The notes beneath the pieces are model-generated. The model was not told where the DNA came from. It worked only from the letters and a program-made list of their open reading frames with translations, and ran no database searches. Below are positions 1-9,353 of a DNA stretch of 32,685 bases, piece after piece. Source of the DNA: Porphyra umbilicalis (lineage: Eukaryota; Rhodophyta; Bangiophyceae; Bangiales; Bangiaceae); NCBI GenBank assembly GCA_002049455.2, contig KV919279.1, forward strand, positions 1-32,685. The letters are read 5' to 3'. Made by a program: the position numbers and the translations under genes. The first letter of the stretch is position 1. Every line of letters begins with the position of its first letter.

Positions 1-256
1 TGTTTTGGTGATGGCCAACTGCGAGCACTTGCCGGCCTGCGCACTGATCCAGTTCCTCGCACCGCGCAGCGGCACTGCACGCTTGAACCATCCAGAAGAG
101 CTGCCTGGTGGGCCGGGCCCGTCAACAGTGGCGTGGCGAACGTGCAGCCACAGGCCGCCTCGCAGCCCTTCCATGCCAACCGCCGCTCCCACCGCCATCG
201 CCACGGGCCCCAGCGCAGCTGAGGGCCGCACCCGCCGCCACCACCCGCCGCCGCCG

Positions 257-277
257 TTAGAGCAAGTCTAGCCGTGC
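257..277 (+). repeat. Possible transposon terminal inverted repeat (TTA + GAGCAAG...)
   Basis: TTAGAGCAAGTCTAGCCGTG resembles the terminal repeat of the element at 24052-24952, whose right end read on the minus strand starts TTAGAGCAAGCCCAGCGGTG. The two agree at 17 of the 20 bases shown and both carry CGCTAT-type motifs just inside. No matching opposite end was found downstream in this window, so this is either a solo or decayed end, or chance. Confidence 0.35.
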
Positions 278-631
278 TTTATTGCGCTATTGCCATGTCG
301 CTATATTGTTTGGCGATAGCGAAGAGCATGTCATCCGGTTAACTCTTTCCCGATATCCACAAGTGCAGCCCCATCACCCCCTTCGATGGCCCATGCCTCC
401 TGAATTGACGTAGACGAGCCTTCCAGCACAAGAGATCGCATTGCAATGTAGTAAGTTCCTGTACAGGGAGGTTGAGGGGTGGGGCCCGTGACAACTCCAA
501 TCCTGGTGGGCACCAGATATTGATCAGCTCACCATGCCATTGGCCCACGGATTTGGCGAAGAGCGTATCTTGCGCTATCCTTCTCGGCATCTGTGCATAA
601 ATTGCGAAGTCGATGGCGTAATGGCGAAGAA

Positions 632-712
632 AATGGTGAAAAGGCGCACCAATAGAGATGCCCTTCGCGATCCGCCGTCGCAGAATGGCGAAAAGGCGCA
701 CCGATAGACGTG
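632..712 (+). repeat. Short imperfect direct repeat pair
   Basis: AATGGTGAAAAGGCGCACC at 632-650 recurs as AATGGCGAAAAGGCGCACC at 684-702. Both copies are followed by a similar (A/G)ATAGA sequence, and the starts are 52 bp apart. Together with nearby GGCGAAGA words this resembles the interior of a non-autonomous DNA transposon, but no element boundaries are clear. Confidence 0.5.
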
Positions 713-1745
713 TTGGTCTCAGACCTGACACCGCACGAGCACCGCAGGCACGTTTGCGCGTCGATATCAAGCGGGCTGCCTCGGGCGGGTCCGGTTGTGG
801 TAGCGTGCCCCATCCCGTTGCAGGGCACCCACCGCCGCGCGGCAGAGGTGTCAGCCGCCGGCCGGTGCGGGCGGTGCGCTTGGGTGACGGGTGCCCGGCT
901 TCCACGCGGCGCGTCCCCGCCGGCCGTACCGCAGCCACCGCCCCCGTTGCGTGACGGCAGCCTCGCCGCACCATTTGCAGTCTGACGGCCCCGCACGGCA
1001 TGACCGTTGGTAGTCGGGTTGGCCTGGAAGGGGGGTCGGGGGGCTTCTTTGCCGACGATGGTTGTGGCGACGGGCGGCGGGCCACCCTCCCTGCAATCCT
1101 GTTGCCGCTTGACACGGGCAGCAGGCGAAGCCACTATGGAAAAATGGGGGTCAAGGGGCACGTGCCGTCGGTGCTCGGCAGGGGCTGGATAGCCATTGTG
1201 GACGCACCGGGGAAGGTCCCTAGCGCTGCGTTCCCTTCTCAGGTGGTTCTGCGAGCTCTGATGCGCCTAACGTGGGCGCCGGACGGAAAATAACGGATTT
1301 TCTTGAGATGTGTGTCCTGGTGGCTGAAGCCTACCAGCATGGTGCATGGGGCGGAGACGGCAGGTCAGTCAGCAGTTGGTTTGGTTGACCAAACATCGAG
1401 ATCAGACGAGCTCTTTCCACTCGAGCAACAGAGCGTTCTGACATAACGTAATGTGTCGACCAGAGTAGTTGAAAGTTTGGAAGAATGCATTTAATCGGAT
1501 CCGACCTCTTGATAATTGAACTTATGTGACAATCAAGTGTCGCCGCTGAGGTTGGTGCCACCTCACAAGCTCACCGACGGCCGCAGGCAGGCATCCATCG
1601 CAAGATGGTTTACTCTCAAGCATTGTAACTGGCCAACAATGTGGGCGGCCCTTGTCAAGTGTACATATGTTCATGCGTCTAGTGAAAAGACGATCTGAAG
1701 CTAGTAATCGAATTTCATCAAAATTGTGAGCGATCATAGCTGAAC

Positions 1746-2625
1746 TTGAACTGTATGCAGAGGGATGCGAACTTATCATCCTGGTTTGTGGAGCACGACG
1801 CGGGCTTTGCAGGTGGAGAGCCGTGCACCGTACGATGGCGGCGGGCTCCCAGCCGCCGGCGATCGGGGCCGCCGGCGGTTGGGACAACCATCCCTCGCGT
1901 GCCGCCGTGGCGGCGCGCGGGGAGGCGCAGCGCGGCGCCACGCGTGCGCCGGTGGGATCTCCCACCGCGCCTTGCCGCCCGGCGTCGGACCGCGTGGGGG
2001 GGAGGGGGGGCGGATCCCTGTCACCGCCGACGCCTGCGCCGCCGCGCCGGCCGGCCGGCGGCGGTGGCGGTGGGGCGCCCGCCCGGCAACGGGTCGGCCG
2101 CCGGCGCCGTCCCCGCGCGCGCGCGCGCGGTGCGGGGTCGAGCCCCGCTCGCTGCGGGGCGCGCGTCGCCGCCGCGCGCACGTCATCAGATGCGCGGTCC
2201 GCAGCGGGCGCCGTTGCCACTGACGACGTGCGTCGCCGTGTGGCCGCCGCCGCCGCGCTTTTCGGGCGCGCCCGCCGCCGCCGCGGTTGAACGCCCGCCC
2301 CGCCGTCTGCCGCCGCAACCAGCCGTCGACGCAACGCCGTCGCTGCCGCTCCGACTGCCGCGGCTGCCGCCCGAGGTTGGCCCACCGATTGTCGGAGGCC
2401 GACGACCCAGAGGCAGGGGCAGAATAGCGGCCACCGCGCTTGGGCGCGCCCGACCCCCGACCCAGCGGCCGCCAACGCAAGGCCACTGCAGGCACTATCA
2501 CTGCCGTTGGCACTGGCACAGCTTTGACCACTGCGGCGGCCACGGTTGTTACGTTGGCCGCTGCCGCTGCCTGCCGACCCTCTCGCCTACCTGCCGCCAG
2601 CCGGGCGACGGTGGCGGCTACGACG
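1746..2625. other. GC-rich upstream region, no gene called
   Basis: This stretch is open in several frames on both strands because stop codons are rare in very GC-rich DNA. One plus-strand frame runs unbroken from here into the FG-GAP gene. However, its translation before about position 2860 is Arg/Pro-rich and shows no domain, so I treat the stretch as upstream or 5' untranslated DNA. The better start for the next gene is the ATG at 2626. Confidence 0.5.
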
Positions 2626-4349
2626 ATGGAGCGCTACCGACGCGCCGCCACCAGCGCCCGCCGCCTGGCGGGCGCCTGCCTGGCGGCCGCCGCGGTGGCG
2701 GCGCCGCTTGCAGCCGGCCAATGGGCGTCACCCGGCAGCGGCGCTCCCCCTCCCCCGCCCCCCGCCAATGCATCGTCTGCCGCCGGCGCACTCCCCCCCC
2801 CGGCGCCGCCCCGGCCCTCCTCCCCACTTCCGTGCGTGCGCGCACGTCCACCGCCGACGCGACGTGGCAGGACTGGACGCCCGCGTCCGGCCTCCCCCGG
2901 GGCAACAAAGTCAAGTACAGCGGCGCCCTCATTGCCGACATGGACGGGGACGGGTGGTACGACCTGGTGCTCAACAACCACGACCAAACGCGGCTGCAGG
3001 TGTATTGGAACAACCGCCGCGGGCGGTTCCTGCGCGGCCAAGACGCGCTGCCGTACCGCATGGACGCGCACGGGATGGCGGCGGGGGACCTCGGCGGCGC
3101 CCCCGGCGCCGACTGGGTCGTCATGCAGGGGGGGAGCAACGGCGCGACGCCGGCGCCGCCGCGGCTGCTCCGCACCCGCGGCCCCGCGCGGCGGCTCGTG
3201 CAGGCGCAGCGCCGCGCGGGCGTGGCGGGGCCCGCGTCGGCCGGCCGCGGCCGCACGCCGCTGCTCGCCGACTTGGACGGGGACGGGGACCTCGACCTCG
3301 TGTTGCTCAATTACGACTTGGCGGCGGGCGACCGGGGGCCCCGCCAAAAGGTGTATGAGAACATTGGGGGGGGCGTCTTTCGGCAGCGCCGCCGGACGGG
3401 CCTGGAGGACCTGACCGTCGAGCGCGCGATCGTCACGGACCTCAATGGCGACGGGCGGTTGGATATTGTCGCCTTCCCCTACCTCCGCCTCCTCCTCGCG
3501 ACGGGCCCGTTTGCGTTTACCGACGTGACGCTGAGGTGGTTGTGGGGCATGCCCAACTGGTCGGCGCTGCGCTACGGCGTCCGCGCGGTGGCCGAAGTCG
3601 ACACGGCCAACGCGGGCGTCGCCGACTTGTACCTGTGCCGCCACCCGCGGCAGGACGTGCTGCTGCGCAACCGGGGCACCCGCTTGGCCGCCTCCCCGGC
3701 GGGGGCCGTGCCGGCGGGCACCGCCTCGGGCGACGTGACGGTTGGCGACTTTAACAATGACGGCCGCCTCGACTTGTTCCTCTCCCACCCGGCGGGCACG
3801 GCCAACGGGCGCCCTGGGTGGCGCCCCGACACGCTCCTCACCGCCATTGGCGACGGCCGCTTCCGCGCCTCCACCTCCCACGGGGCGACGCAGTGGACGG
3901 TGGCGCCGGGGGATTCCGTCCAAGCGTTTGATTACGACCGGGACGGGCGGCTCGACTTGCTCGTCGGCGGCGGCGACGAGGTGACCGCCTGGCGCGGCTT
4001 TTCGGGCGTGCCGGGCCCGTGGTCGCTCTTTACGAGCACCATCCCGAGGGCGGGGGCGGGGGGGGCAACCACTGGGTCATACTCGCCGTCGGCCGCTCGC
4101 CGTCGGGCAAGGGCGCCGCGGGGGGGGCGACGCTCAGCCTCCGCGCGGGGGGGGGGGGCTCAAGCGGATGTTCCTCCACCGCCGCGTGGGGGGGGGGGGG
4201 GGGGGGGGACGACCGACGAGCTCCGCCTCGTGCACTTTGGGTTGGGCGGCCGCGATTACGTCGACCAGGTGCGGGTGCGGTGGAGTAACGGGGAGGTGCG
4301 GTGGCTGTCGCCGCCGCCTGTCGACAAGGTGACGACGGTGACCAAGTAG
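2626..4349 (+). CDS. FG-GAP/VCBS repeat protein with C-terminal ASPIC/UnbV domain (CRTAC1-like), frame-broken
   Basis: Secreted or cell-surface beta-propeller protein of the CRTAC1/ASPIC type; members of this family bind calcium, and the molecular role is unknown. Five D-x-[DN]-x-D-G calcium loops are visible at about 2937 (DMDGDGWYDL), 3272 (DLDGDGDLDL), 3438 (DLNGDGRLDI), 3750 (DFNNDGRLDL) and 3930 (DYDRDGRLDL). They are followed by ASPIC landmarks NHWV (about 4066), VHFGLG (about 4230) and VRWSNGE. The ATG at 2626 was chosen because it opens a signal-peptide-like start: MERYRR, then an Ala/Leu core ending AAG. That start lies in frame 1, while the repeats lie in frame 3; the switch falls at the C9 run at 2793-2801. 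The ASPIC domain is itself split over three frames, at G8 (4058-4065), G12 (4147-4158) and G21 (4188-4208). Each switch is explained by one missing base. No intron is needed. About 574 residues are expected. The family call is firm; the exact start and sequence are less so. Confidence 0.82.
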
Positions 4350-4814
4350 GGGGGGCGCGAGGAGGGGGGGGGGGGGGAGGGGGGGGCACCCACCGACGGG
4401 GGGGTGCGGGGAAGGAAGTGGATAGGAGCGTCGCCGGGCCGACCGCGCCGGCACCGCGGCCGCCACGGCGGCGGTGCCGGCGGCGGGGACGGCCGCCGCC
4501 GCCCGCCCCGCGCCCCGTCAGCGGCGGCCCCCGTGCGGGGGGCGCCGCCGCATTTAGGCGCCGCCGTCCCCCCCCGCCACTGGCGGGCCCAGACGCGCGC
4601 GGCGTGCCGCCGCGGGCGGCGGCCGCGGGGCCCCCGATCCCCCGCTGCCCCGCCGCGTCTGCCGCAACGACGGCGGCGGGAGGCGTGGACGCAACCCCCG
4701 GGGGCCGGGGAGGGGCCGGGGGGCGACGCGCCCACCCCCGGCGCACACCCCCGCAGCGCAGATTGATAGAGGCGGGGGGGCCGCTCCGCGCCCGCCGTCG
4801 TGGGGGGTGGATGT

Positions 4815-4911
4815 ACCAAACTTTTTTTTACAACTTTTTGTGTCGTATCCGTGTGTCCTTCTTCCGTGTCCGCGTGTGTTTCTCTTTCTTTTTTTTCTTT
4901 TTTCTTTTTTT
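4815..4911 (+). terminator. T-rich tract, probable 3'-end signal of the FG-GAP gene
   Basis: About 100 bases of T and pyrimidine-rich DNA, with T runs of 7-8, stand out sharply in surroundings of more than 75% GC. The tract lies about 470 bp downstream of the stop at 4349 and on the sense strand. Similar T-rich stretches follow the DnaE gene and, on the minus strand, the predicted gene at 6106-9353. A 3'-end or polyadenylation role is inferred from this recurrence. Confidence 0.4.
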
Positions 4912-5040
4912 GTGCCCGGTCGCCGCCCCGCGCCAGCGAGGCACCGCGCGGCCGCGGGCGCGGCGCGGCAACGAGCCGCGCGCGGCGGTTTGAGGCGCGC
5001 CGCGCCGCGCGCGTCGCGCGTCGCGCGCCGCGTGCCACGC

Positions 5041-5093
5041 CGCGCCGCGCCGCGCCGCGCCGCGCCGCGCCGCGCCGCGCCGCGCCGCGCCGC
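5041..5093. repeat. Pentanucleotide microsatellite (CGCGC)n
   Basis: At least ten tandem copies of CGCGC, preceded and followed by looser CG-rich derivatives. The sequence is self-complementary in part and could form alternating Z-DNA-like or hairpin structures. Confidence 0.9.
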
Positions 5094-5937
5094 GGCCGCG
5101 GGCGGCGGGCGCTCGAGCGCCAAACATATGGCAGCGGCGGGCGGGCGGGCGCGGCGCGGCGCGGCACGTTCCCGCCGCCGCCCGCCCGCCGCCGCCGGCG
5201 GCCGCGCGCGTCAGCCGCGCGCCCGCCAGGGGCGGGCGTCGAGAGTGTCGGCGGCGGGCGGCGGCGGTTGGGGGGCGGCGAGGGGGGAGGGGGGGGGGGG
5301 GGCGAGGGGGGGGGGGGGGGGGGGAGGTGAGGAGGGGCGGCGCCCGCCCGTCCCCGCGCGTGCGTCGGGGTGTCGCACGGACCGCACCCACCCCACGGTG
5401 GGGTGGGTACCGTAGGTGCAAGCTCCCCCCCCACCCCGACGCCCCGTCGCTGGCGAGGCGGGGCGGCTGCGGCGCGCGGGGGTGTGGCGGAGATTTTTCG
5501 GGGGGGGCGTGGCCCACGTGGCGGGGTGGCGACCACAGGCGCCGCCGCCGCCGCCGCCGCCGGGCGGGGGGGGGCGGGGGGGGGGGGGGGGGGGGGCGCC
5601 CCCGACCGAGCCCCGCCTGACGCGGAGGGGCGCGTCGGGTCGACGGGCGGGGCGGGGGGGTGCCCCGTGCGGGCCGGGGCGGCGGGCGCGCCGCGCCTGC
5701 GCGCGGGTGGGGGGACGGCCGCGCGGCCGCCTTGGCGCGGGGCGGGCGCGCGCGCGCGCGGGCACGCGGCGGGCGACGGCGCCCGCGGCGCGCTGTGTGT
5801 TTTGTTCCGTCGGTGTGGCACCGACGCACGGGGCGCCGCCCAAAAGACCCACACGCGCGGGGCGTGGCGGGGGCGGGGGGGCGTGCCCGCGCGCACCGCG
5901 CCCGGCCGGTGCACCGCCCGGCGCGACCGACCAAAGA

Positions 5938-6057
5938 CACGAACAAAAAAAAAAAAAAAGAAAAAAGAGGCACAAACACAAAAACGCACGCACGCAAGAG
6001 GCTGCCGACGAGAAACACCCGCGCGGGCAGACCCCAAAGAAGAAGAAAAAAAAATAA
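5938..6057 (-). terminator. A-rich tract (T-rich on minus strand), probable 3'-end signal of the minus-strand gene
   Basis: An A15 run at about 5945-5959, then AAAAAAG, A-rich spacers and a second A run ending at about 6055. Read on the minus strand it is a T-rich tract starting about 50 bp beyond the proposed stop at 6106. It mirrors the T-rich tract at 4815-4911, and supports a minus-strand gene ending here. An alternative is a retroposon poly(A) tail, but no element precedes it. Confidence 0.4.
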
Positions 6058-6105
6058 CCCTACCGTCGCTCCCGACCCCACGCCCCCCGCCCGACGACCG
6101 CCTGC

Positions 6106-6900
6106 CTACCCACGCAACCGGCGGGGGGACGGCGGCGGGCGCACCGCCACGGCGGCGCCCCCCCCCCCCCCCCCGCGGTCCGCGGTCCGCCGCGGCGGGG
6201 CCGCCGCCCCCCCCGGGGGGACCGGCGCGCCCTCACCGCCCCCCCCCCCCCGGAGGGAGAGGAGCGCCGCGAGGGCGGCGGCGCGGCCCGGACTCGCCCC
6301 CACCGCCGCCGCCGCCGCCGCCGCCGCGGCGGCCGCAGAGGCGGAGCGCCCCCCCCCCGCGGGGGGCGTCGACACCTCCTCCCGCCGGCGCCCGGTGGCG
6401 GCGGGGCCCCCCCCGCGCCGCCCCCGCCCCCCCCCGCCGCCGCCGTCGCCGCCGTCGCCGCCGTCGCCGCCGCACCCGCCGTCGCCACCCGCCGCCGCCC
6501 GACCGTCGCGCGCGCCGACGCGCACGAGCCGTCAGAGCGGGTGGTGAGGAAGCTCACCGACTCGGCGGCGAGCGCCGCCGCCGCCGCCGCCGCCAGCGGC
6601 GGCGCCACCTCACCCGTCGGGGGGGGGGGCGCTGCCGCCGGCAGCGGCGGCGGCGCCGACCGGCCGCCGACAGTGGCAGCGGCGGCAGCGCCGGGCCGCC
6701 GCGTCGCTGCTGCGTGTGGGGGGGGGGGGCCCCCGCGCCCGGGTGACCCGCGCGCGGGCGGCGCCCGCGCGCCGCCGCGCGCCGCCGCCGCCGCGACGGG
6801 CGGGCGGCCGCGCGGCCGCGCGTCGTGCCGGCGGGACGTTTCGCCGACGGGGGTGGGGGTGGGGGTGGGCGCCGACGGGGGCGCGCGGGGCGGCGGCGGT

Positions 6901-6934
<34 letters not shown>

Positions 6935-7026
6935 ACCCCCCGCGGGGGGGCCGTTGAGGACGAGCGCAACGACCGAGGCGGGGGGCGGGGGGGGGACGGC
7001 GGCGGCGGCTGCCGCCTCCCCGCCGC

Positions 7027-7058
<32 letters not shown>

Positions 7059-8361
7059 GCACGAGGTGCGGGGGCGGCAGGCGGAGGCGCCCGCCCTCCC
7101 CCCGCCGCTGCCACTGCCCCGGCGGCGGCGACGGCGGCGGCGGCGCCGCGCCGACCGCCAGCGGGACGCACGGGCGCCCCCCCCCCCCCCCCCCCCTGTT
7201 GCCGTCGACGTGGACGGGGACGGCGGCGGCAGGGGCGGGGGCGTGAGGCGCGGGCGCTTTGCCGGGGAGGGCGCCCCGGCCCCCCCTCCCCCCCCGGCGA
7301 AGGGGCGTGCCCCCCCCCCCCCCCCCCCCCGGCGGCGTCGGCGGCGTCGTTGGGCGCGACGCGGCGGGGACGGGCGGGGCGCCCCGGCGGCCCGTCGCCC
7401 CCGCCGGGTGGCCGACGCGGACGAGGAGGGTGCGGGCGGCGGCGGCGCCGGCCGAGGCCAACTCGGCCCCCGACGCGGGGGCGGGGGACTGGGGGGTGTA
7501 GGAGATGAGGGCGACCGGCGGGCCGCCCGCCGCCGCCGCCGCGGCGGCACCGTCGGCGCCCGCGGGGGTGCCCGACGGCGGCGGCGGCGGCGGGGGCGGG
7601 TAGACGGTGCCGGGGGGGGGGGGGGCGCCCCCGCCGCGCCGCCGCCGCCACGAGGAGCGCGTCGGGCAACGCCGCCGCCGTCGGGCGGACGGTGAGCAAC
7701 ACGACCGACCCGTTGGCGTAGGTGACAAAGACCCCGTCTGCCGCCTCGGCGGGCGCGTCGGCAAGCGCGACGGGCACCGCCAGGGCGCCCCCGTCCGTCG
7801 GCGCCGTCACGCCGGCAACGACCCACGCGACGGAGGCGAGCGTCGGCGGCGGCGGCGGGGGGGGGGGGGGGTCCACCGCCCGCCCCCGCCCGCCGCTGCC
7901 GGTGGCGCGCCGCACGCGGACGTCGTCGCCGCCGTCGCCGTCGCCGTCGTCGCCGTCGCCGCCGCGGCGGCGGCGGCAGCAGCAGCAGCAGCAGCAGCGG
8001 CAGCCGCGTCGACCGCCGCGGTCGTCGTCAGCACCTCAAAGCCGCCGACGAGGAGCGTCTTGACGCGCTCCAGCACCGCCCCGTCGGCGCCGTCGCGCCG
8101 CGTCGACGGCGGCGGGGGCGCGTCGGGGGCGGCCGCCGCGGGCGCGCCCGCCGCCGCCGCACCCGCCGCCGCGCCAGTGACGCGGTAGGGCAACTCGACG
8201 ACGGCGACGATGCCCGGCATGGAGACGGCGAGCAGCCGCGCGAGCAGCGGCAGCACCTTGCCGCACGCCATGGCCGCGCGGCCGGGGTCGGACCACCGCA
8301 TCTCCCGGTCGAGGGCCACCACGACGGGGCGGGTGCAGCAGGGGCGCGTGCACCCACCGCC

Positions 8362-8408
<47 letters not shown>

Positions 8409-9353
8409 AGCGGCGGCCGTCGTCGCCGTCGACGGCACCCGACGTGGCGCCCGCCGCACCCGCCGCCGCCGTCGGCGGCGGCGCGTCGCCCCCGCCGCGC
8501 CCGTCGACCGAGATGATGGCGTCGAGCATTTGGCGGCACATGACCTCCTCGCGGCGCCCGCCGCCGCCGCCACCGCCGCCGCCGCCGCGCACCGCCCGCC
8601 GCCCCGACCGCCGCGTGTCCGTATCCCGCCCGCCGCCGCCGCCGCTGCCGCGGTCGGCGCCGACGCGGCGGCGCTTGCCGCCGCCGCCCCGTCGGCACGG
8701 CGGCGGCGGCGGCGGCGCCGACGCGGCGGTGAGGGCGTCGAGTAAACACACGTTGCGCGCCGTGTCGGGGCGCGCGCGGCGGAGGAGCGCCCGCATGGTC
8801 GGCGGCGACGGCGGCGGCGACGGCGGCGGCGGCGGGGGGCCGGCGGTGGACCAGCGGCCGCACCACGCGTGTGCCCCCGCCGCCGCCGCCGGCGCCGCCG
8901 TCGCGGCCGCCGCTGCGGCGGGCGGCGGCGGACCGAGCGGCCGCCCCGACACGGCGGAGCGGGCGCCGCCGGGCGGCAGCGAGGCGGCCGACGCGGGGGT
9001 TGTTGGGAGGACCCCCCCCGCCGCGTCGGGGGGGCGGGCCCCCCACCACCCGGCCGCAGGGCGTCCATAAAGGAGCGGGGGGTGACCCGCCGCAGCGGCC
9101 GCGGCGCCGTCGGCGCGCGGCGGCGGGGGGCCGCCGCCGGTGGCGACGCCGCCGACGAGGACGACGGGTCTGCCGACGTGGGGGCACCGGCGGGCGGGCC
9201 CGCCGCCGGCAGCGGGGGGGGGGCCAGGGGGGTGATGACGACCCCCGCCGCCGCCGACGCCGACGGCGGCGGCCGCGGCGGCGGCGACGACGCTGCCGCC
9301 GCCGCCGCCGCCGCCGCCGGGCGGGACCGTAACGGACGCATCGGGAGGTCCAT
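6106..9353 (-). CDS. Probable hypothetical protein, low-complexity-rich, frame-broken
   Basis: I do not recognise this protein. Blocks of ordinary-looking sequence with near-total G/C third positions are scattered in all three minus frames, separated by homopolymers. They include MDLPMRPLRSRP (start at 9353), RRVTPRSFMDALRP (about 9100-9060), NVCLLDALTAAS (about 8755-8720), EVMCRQMLDAIISVDG (about 8553-8506), VVVALDREMRWSDPGRAA (about 8325-8270), LPLLARLLAVSMPGIVAVV (about 8250-8195), LERVKTLLVGGFEVLT (about 8075-8028), GVFVTYANGSVVLLTV (about 7740-7690), PPVALISYTPQS (about 7520-7485) and ASVVALVLNG (about 6980-6950). The blocks are joined by poly-Ala, poly-Gly and poly-Pro. The hydrophobic VALD...VELPYRV segment (8330-8180) looks like a folded core. 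A T-rich flank beyond the proposed end supports the strand. The end at 6106 is a guess, and a purely chance origin of some blocks cannot be excluded. Confidence 0.4.
7977..7997. repeat. (CAG)7 trinucleotide tract
   Basis: Seven perfect CAG units inside a longer GCC/GCG-type trinucleotide region (about 7920-8015). On the minus strand, in the frame of the predicted gene, it reads as part of a poly-alanine tract using GCT codons, unlike the GCG/GCC codons around it. Confidence 0.85.

Larger units (their letters stand above)
1..1745. other. Region without a supportable gene, with short dispersed repeats
   Basis: Overlapping open frames occur on both strands, but none has a recognisable domain and none stands out by codon use. 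Positions 257-720 are rich in short GGCGA/CGCTAT motifs: a hairpin (TCGCTAT at 298-304 with ATAGCGA at 316-322), a near-repeat pair at about 632-660 and 684-712, and a possible transposon terminal repeat at 257-277. From about 1300 to 1745 the sequence is closer to balanced base composition and holds nothing I recognise. The GC-rich stretch 720-1300 also shows no domain. Confidence 0.5.
4350..6105. other. Intergenic region between two converging genes
   Basis: No supportable gene. It holds a T-rich tract (4815-4911), a pentanucleotide repeat (5041-5093), long G runs around 5285-5325 and 5565-5596, and an A-rich tract (5938-6057). Long open frames on both strands translate to Arg/Pro/Ala/Gly simple sequence without any domain. 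The opposed T-rich and A-rich tracts fit a tail-to-tail gene arrangement. Confidence 0.55.

Noticed and set aside
1746..2625. The unbroken upstream part of the plus-strand frame leading into the FG-GAP gene, as its N-terminus
   Set aside because: Its translation is Arg/Pro-rich without a signal peptide or domain, and stop-poor GC-rich DNA gives such frames by chance. The frame-1 ATG at 2626 gives a signal-peptide-like start.
5944..5976. Poly(A) tail of a retroposon
   Set aside because: No LINE or SINE sequence or target duplication could be seen next to it; the mirror-image T-rich tract at 4815 favours paired 3'-end signals.
5370..6746. Plus-strand 458-codon open frame
   Set aside because: It crosses the A-rich tract (poly-Lys) and long G/C runs and has no domain. 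The minus strand offers better coding blocks in the overlapping part.
8210..9070. Plus-strand frame opposite the unrecognised minus-strand gene
   Set aside because: Third positions are G/C-rich here too, but the translation is Ser/Arg/Pro/His-rich without hydrophobic core segments, whereas the minus strand gives fold-like blocks.
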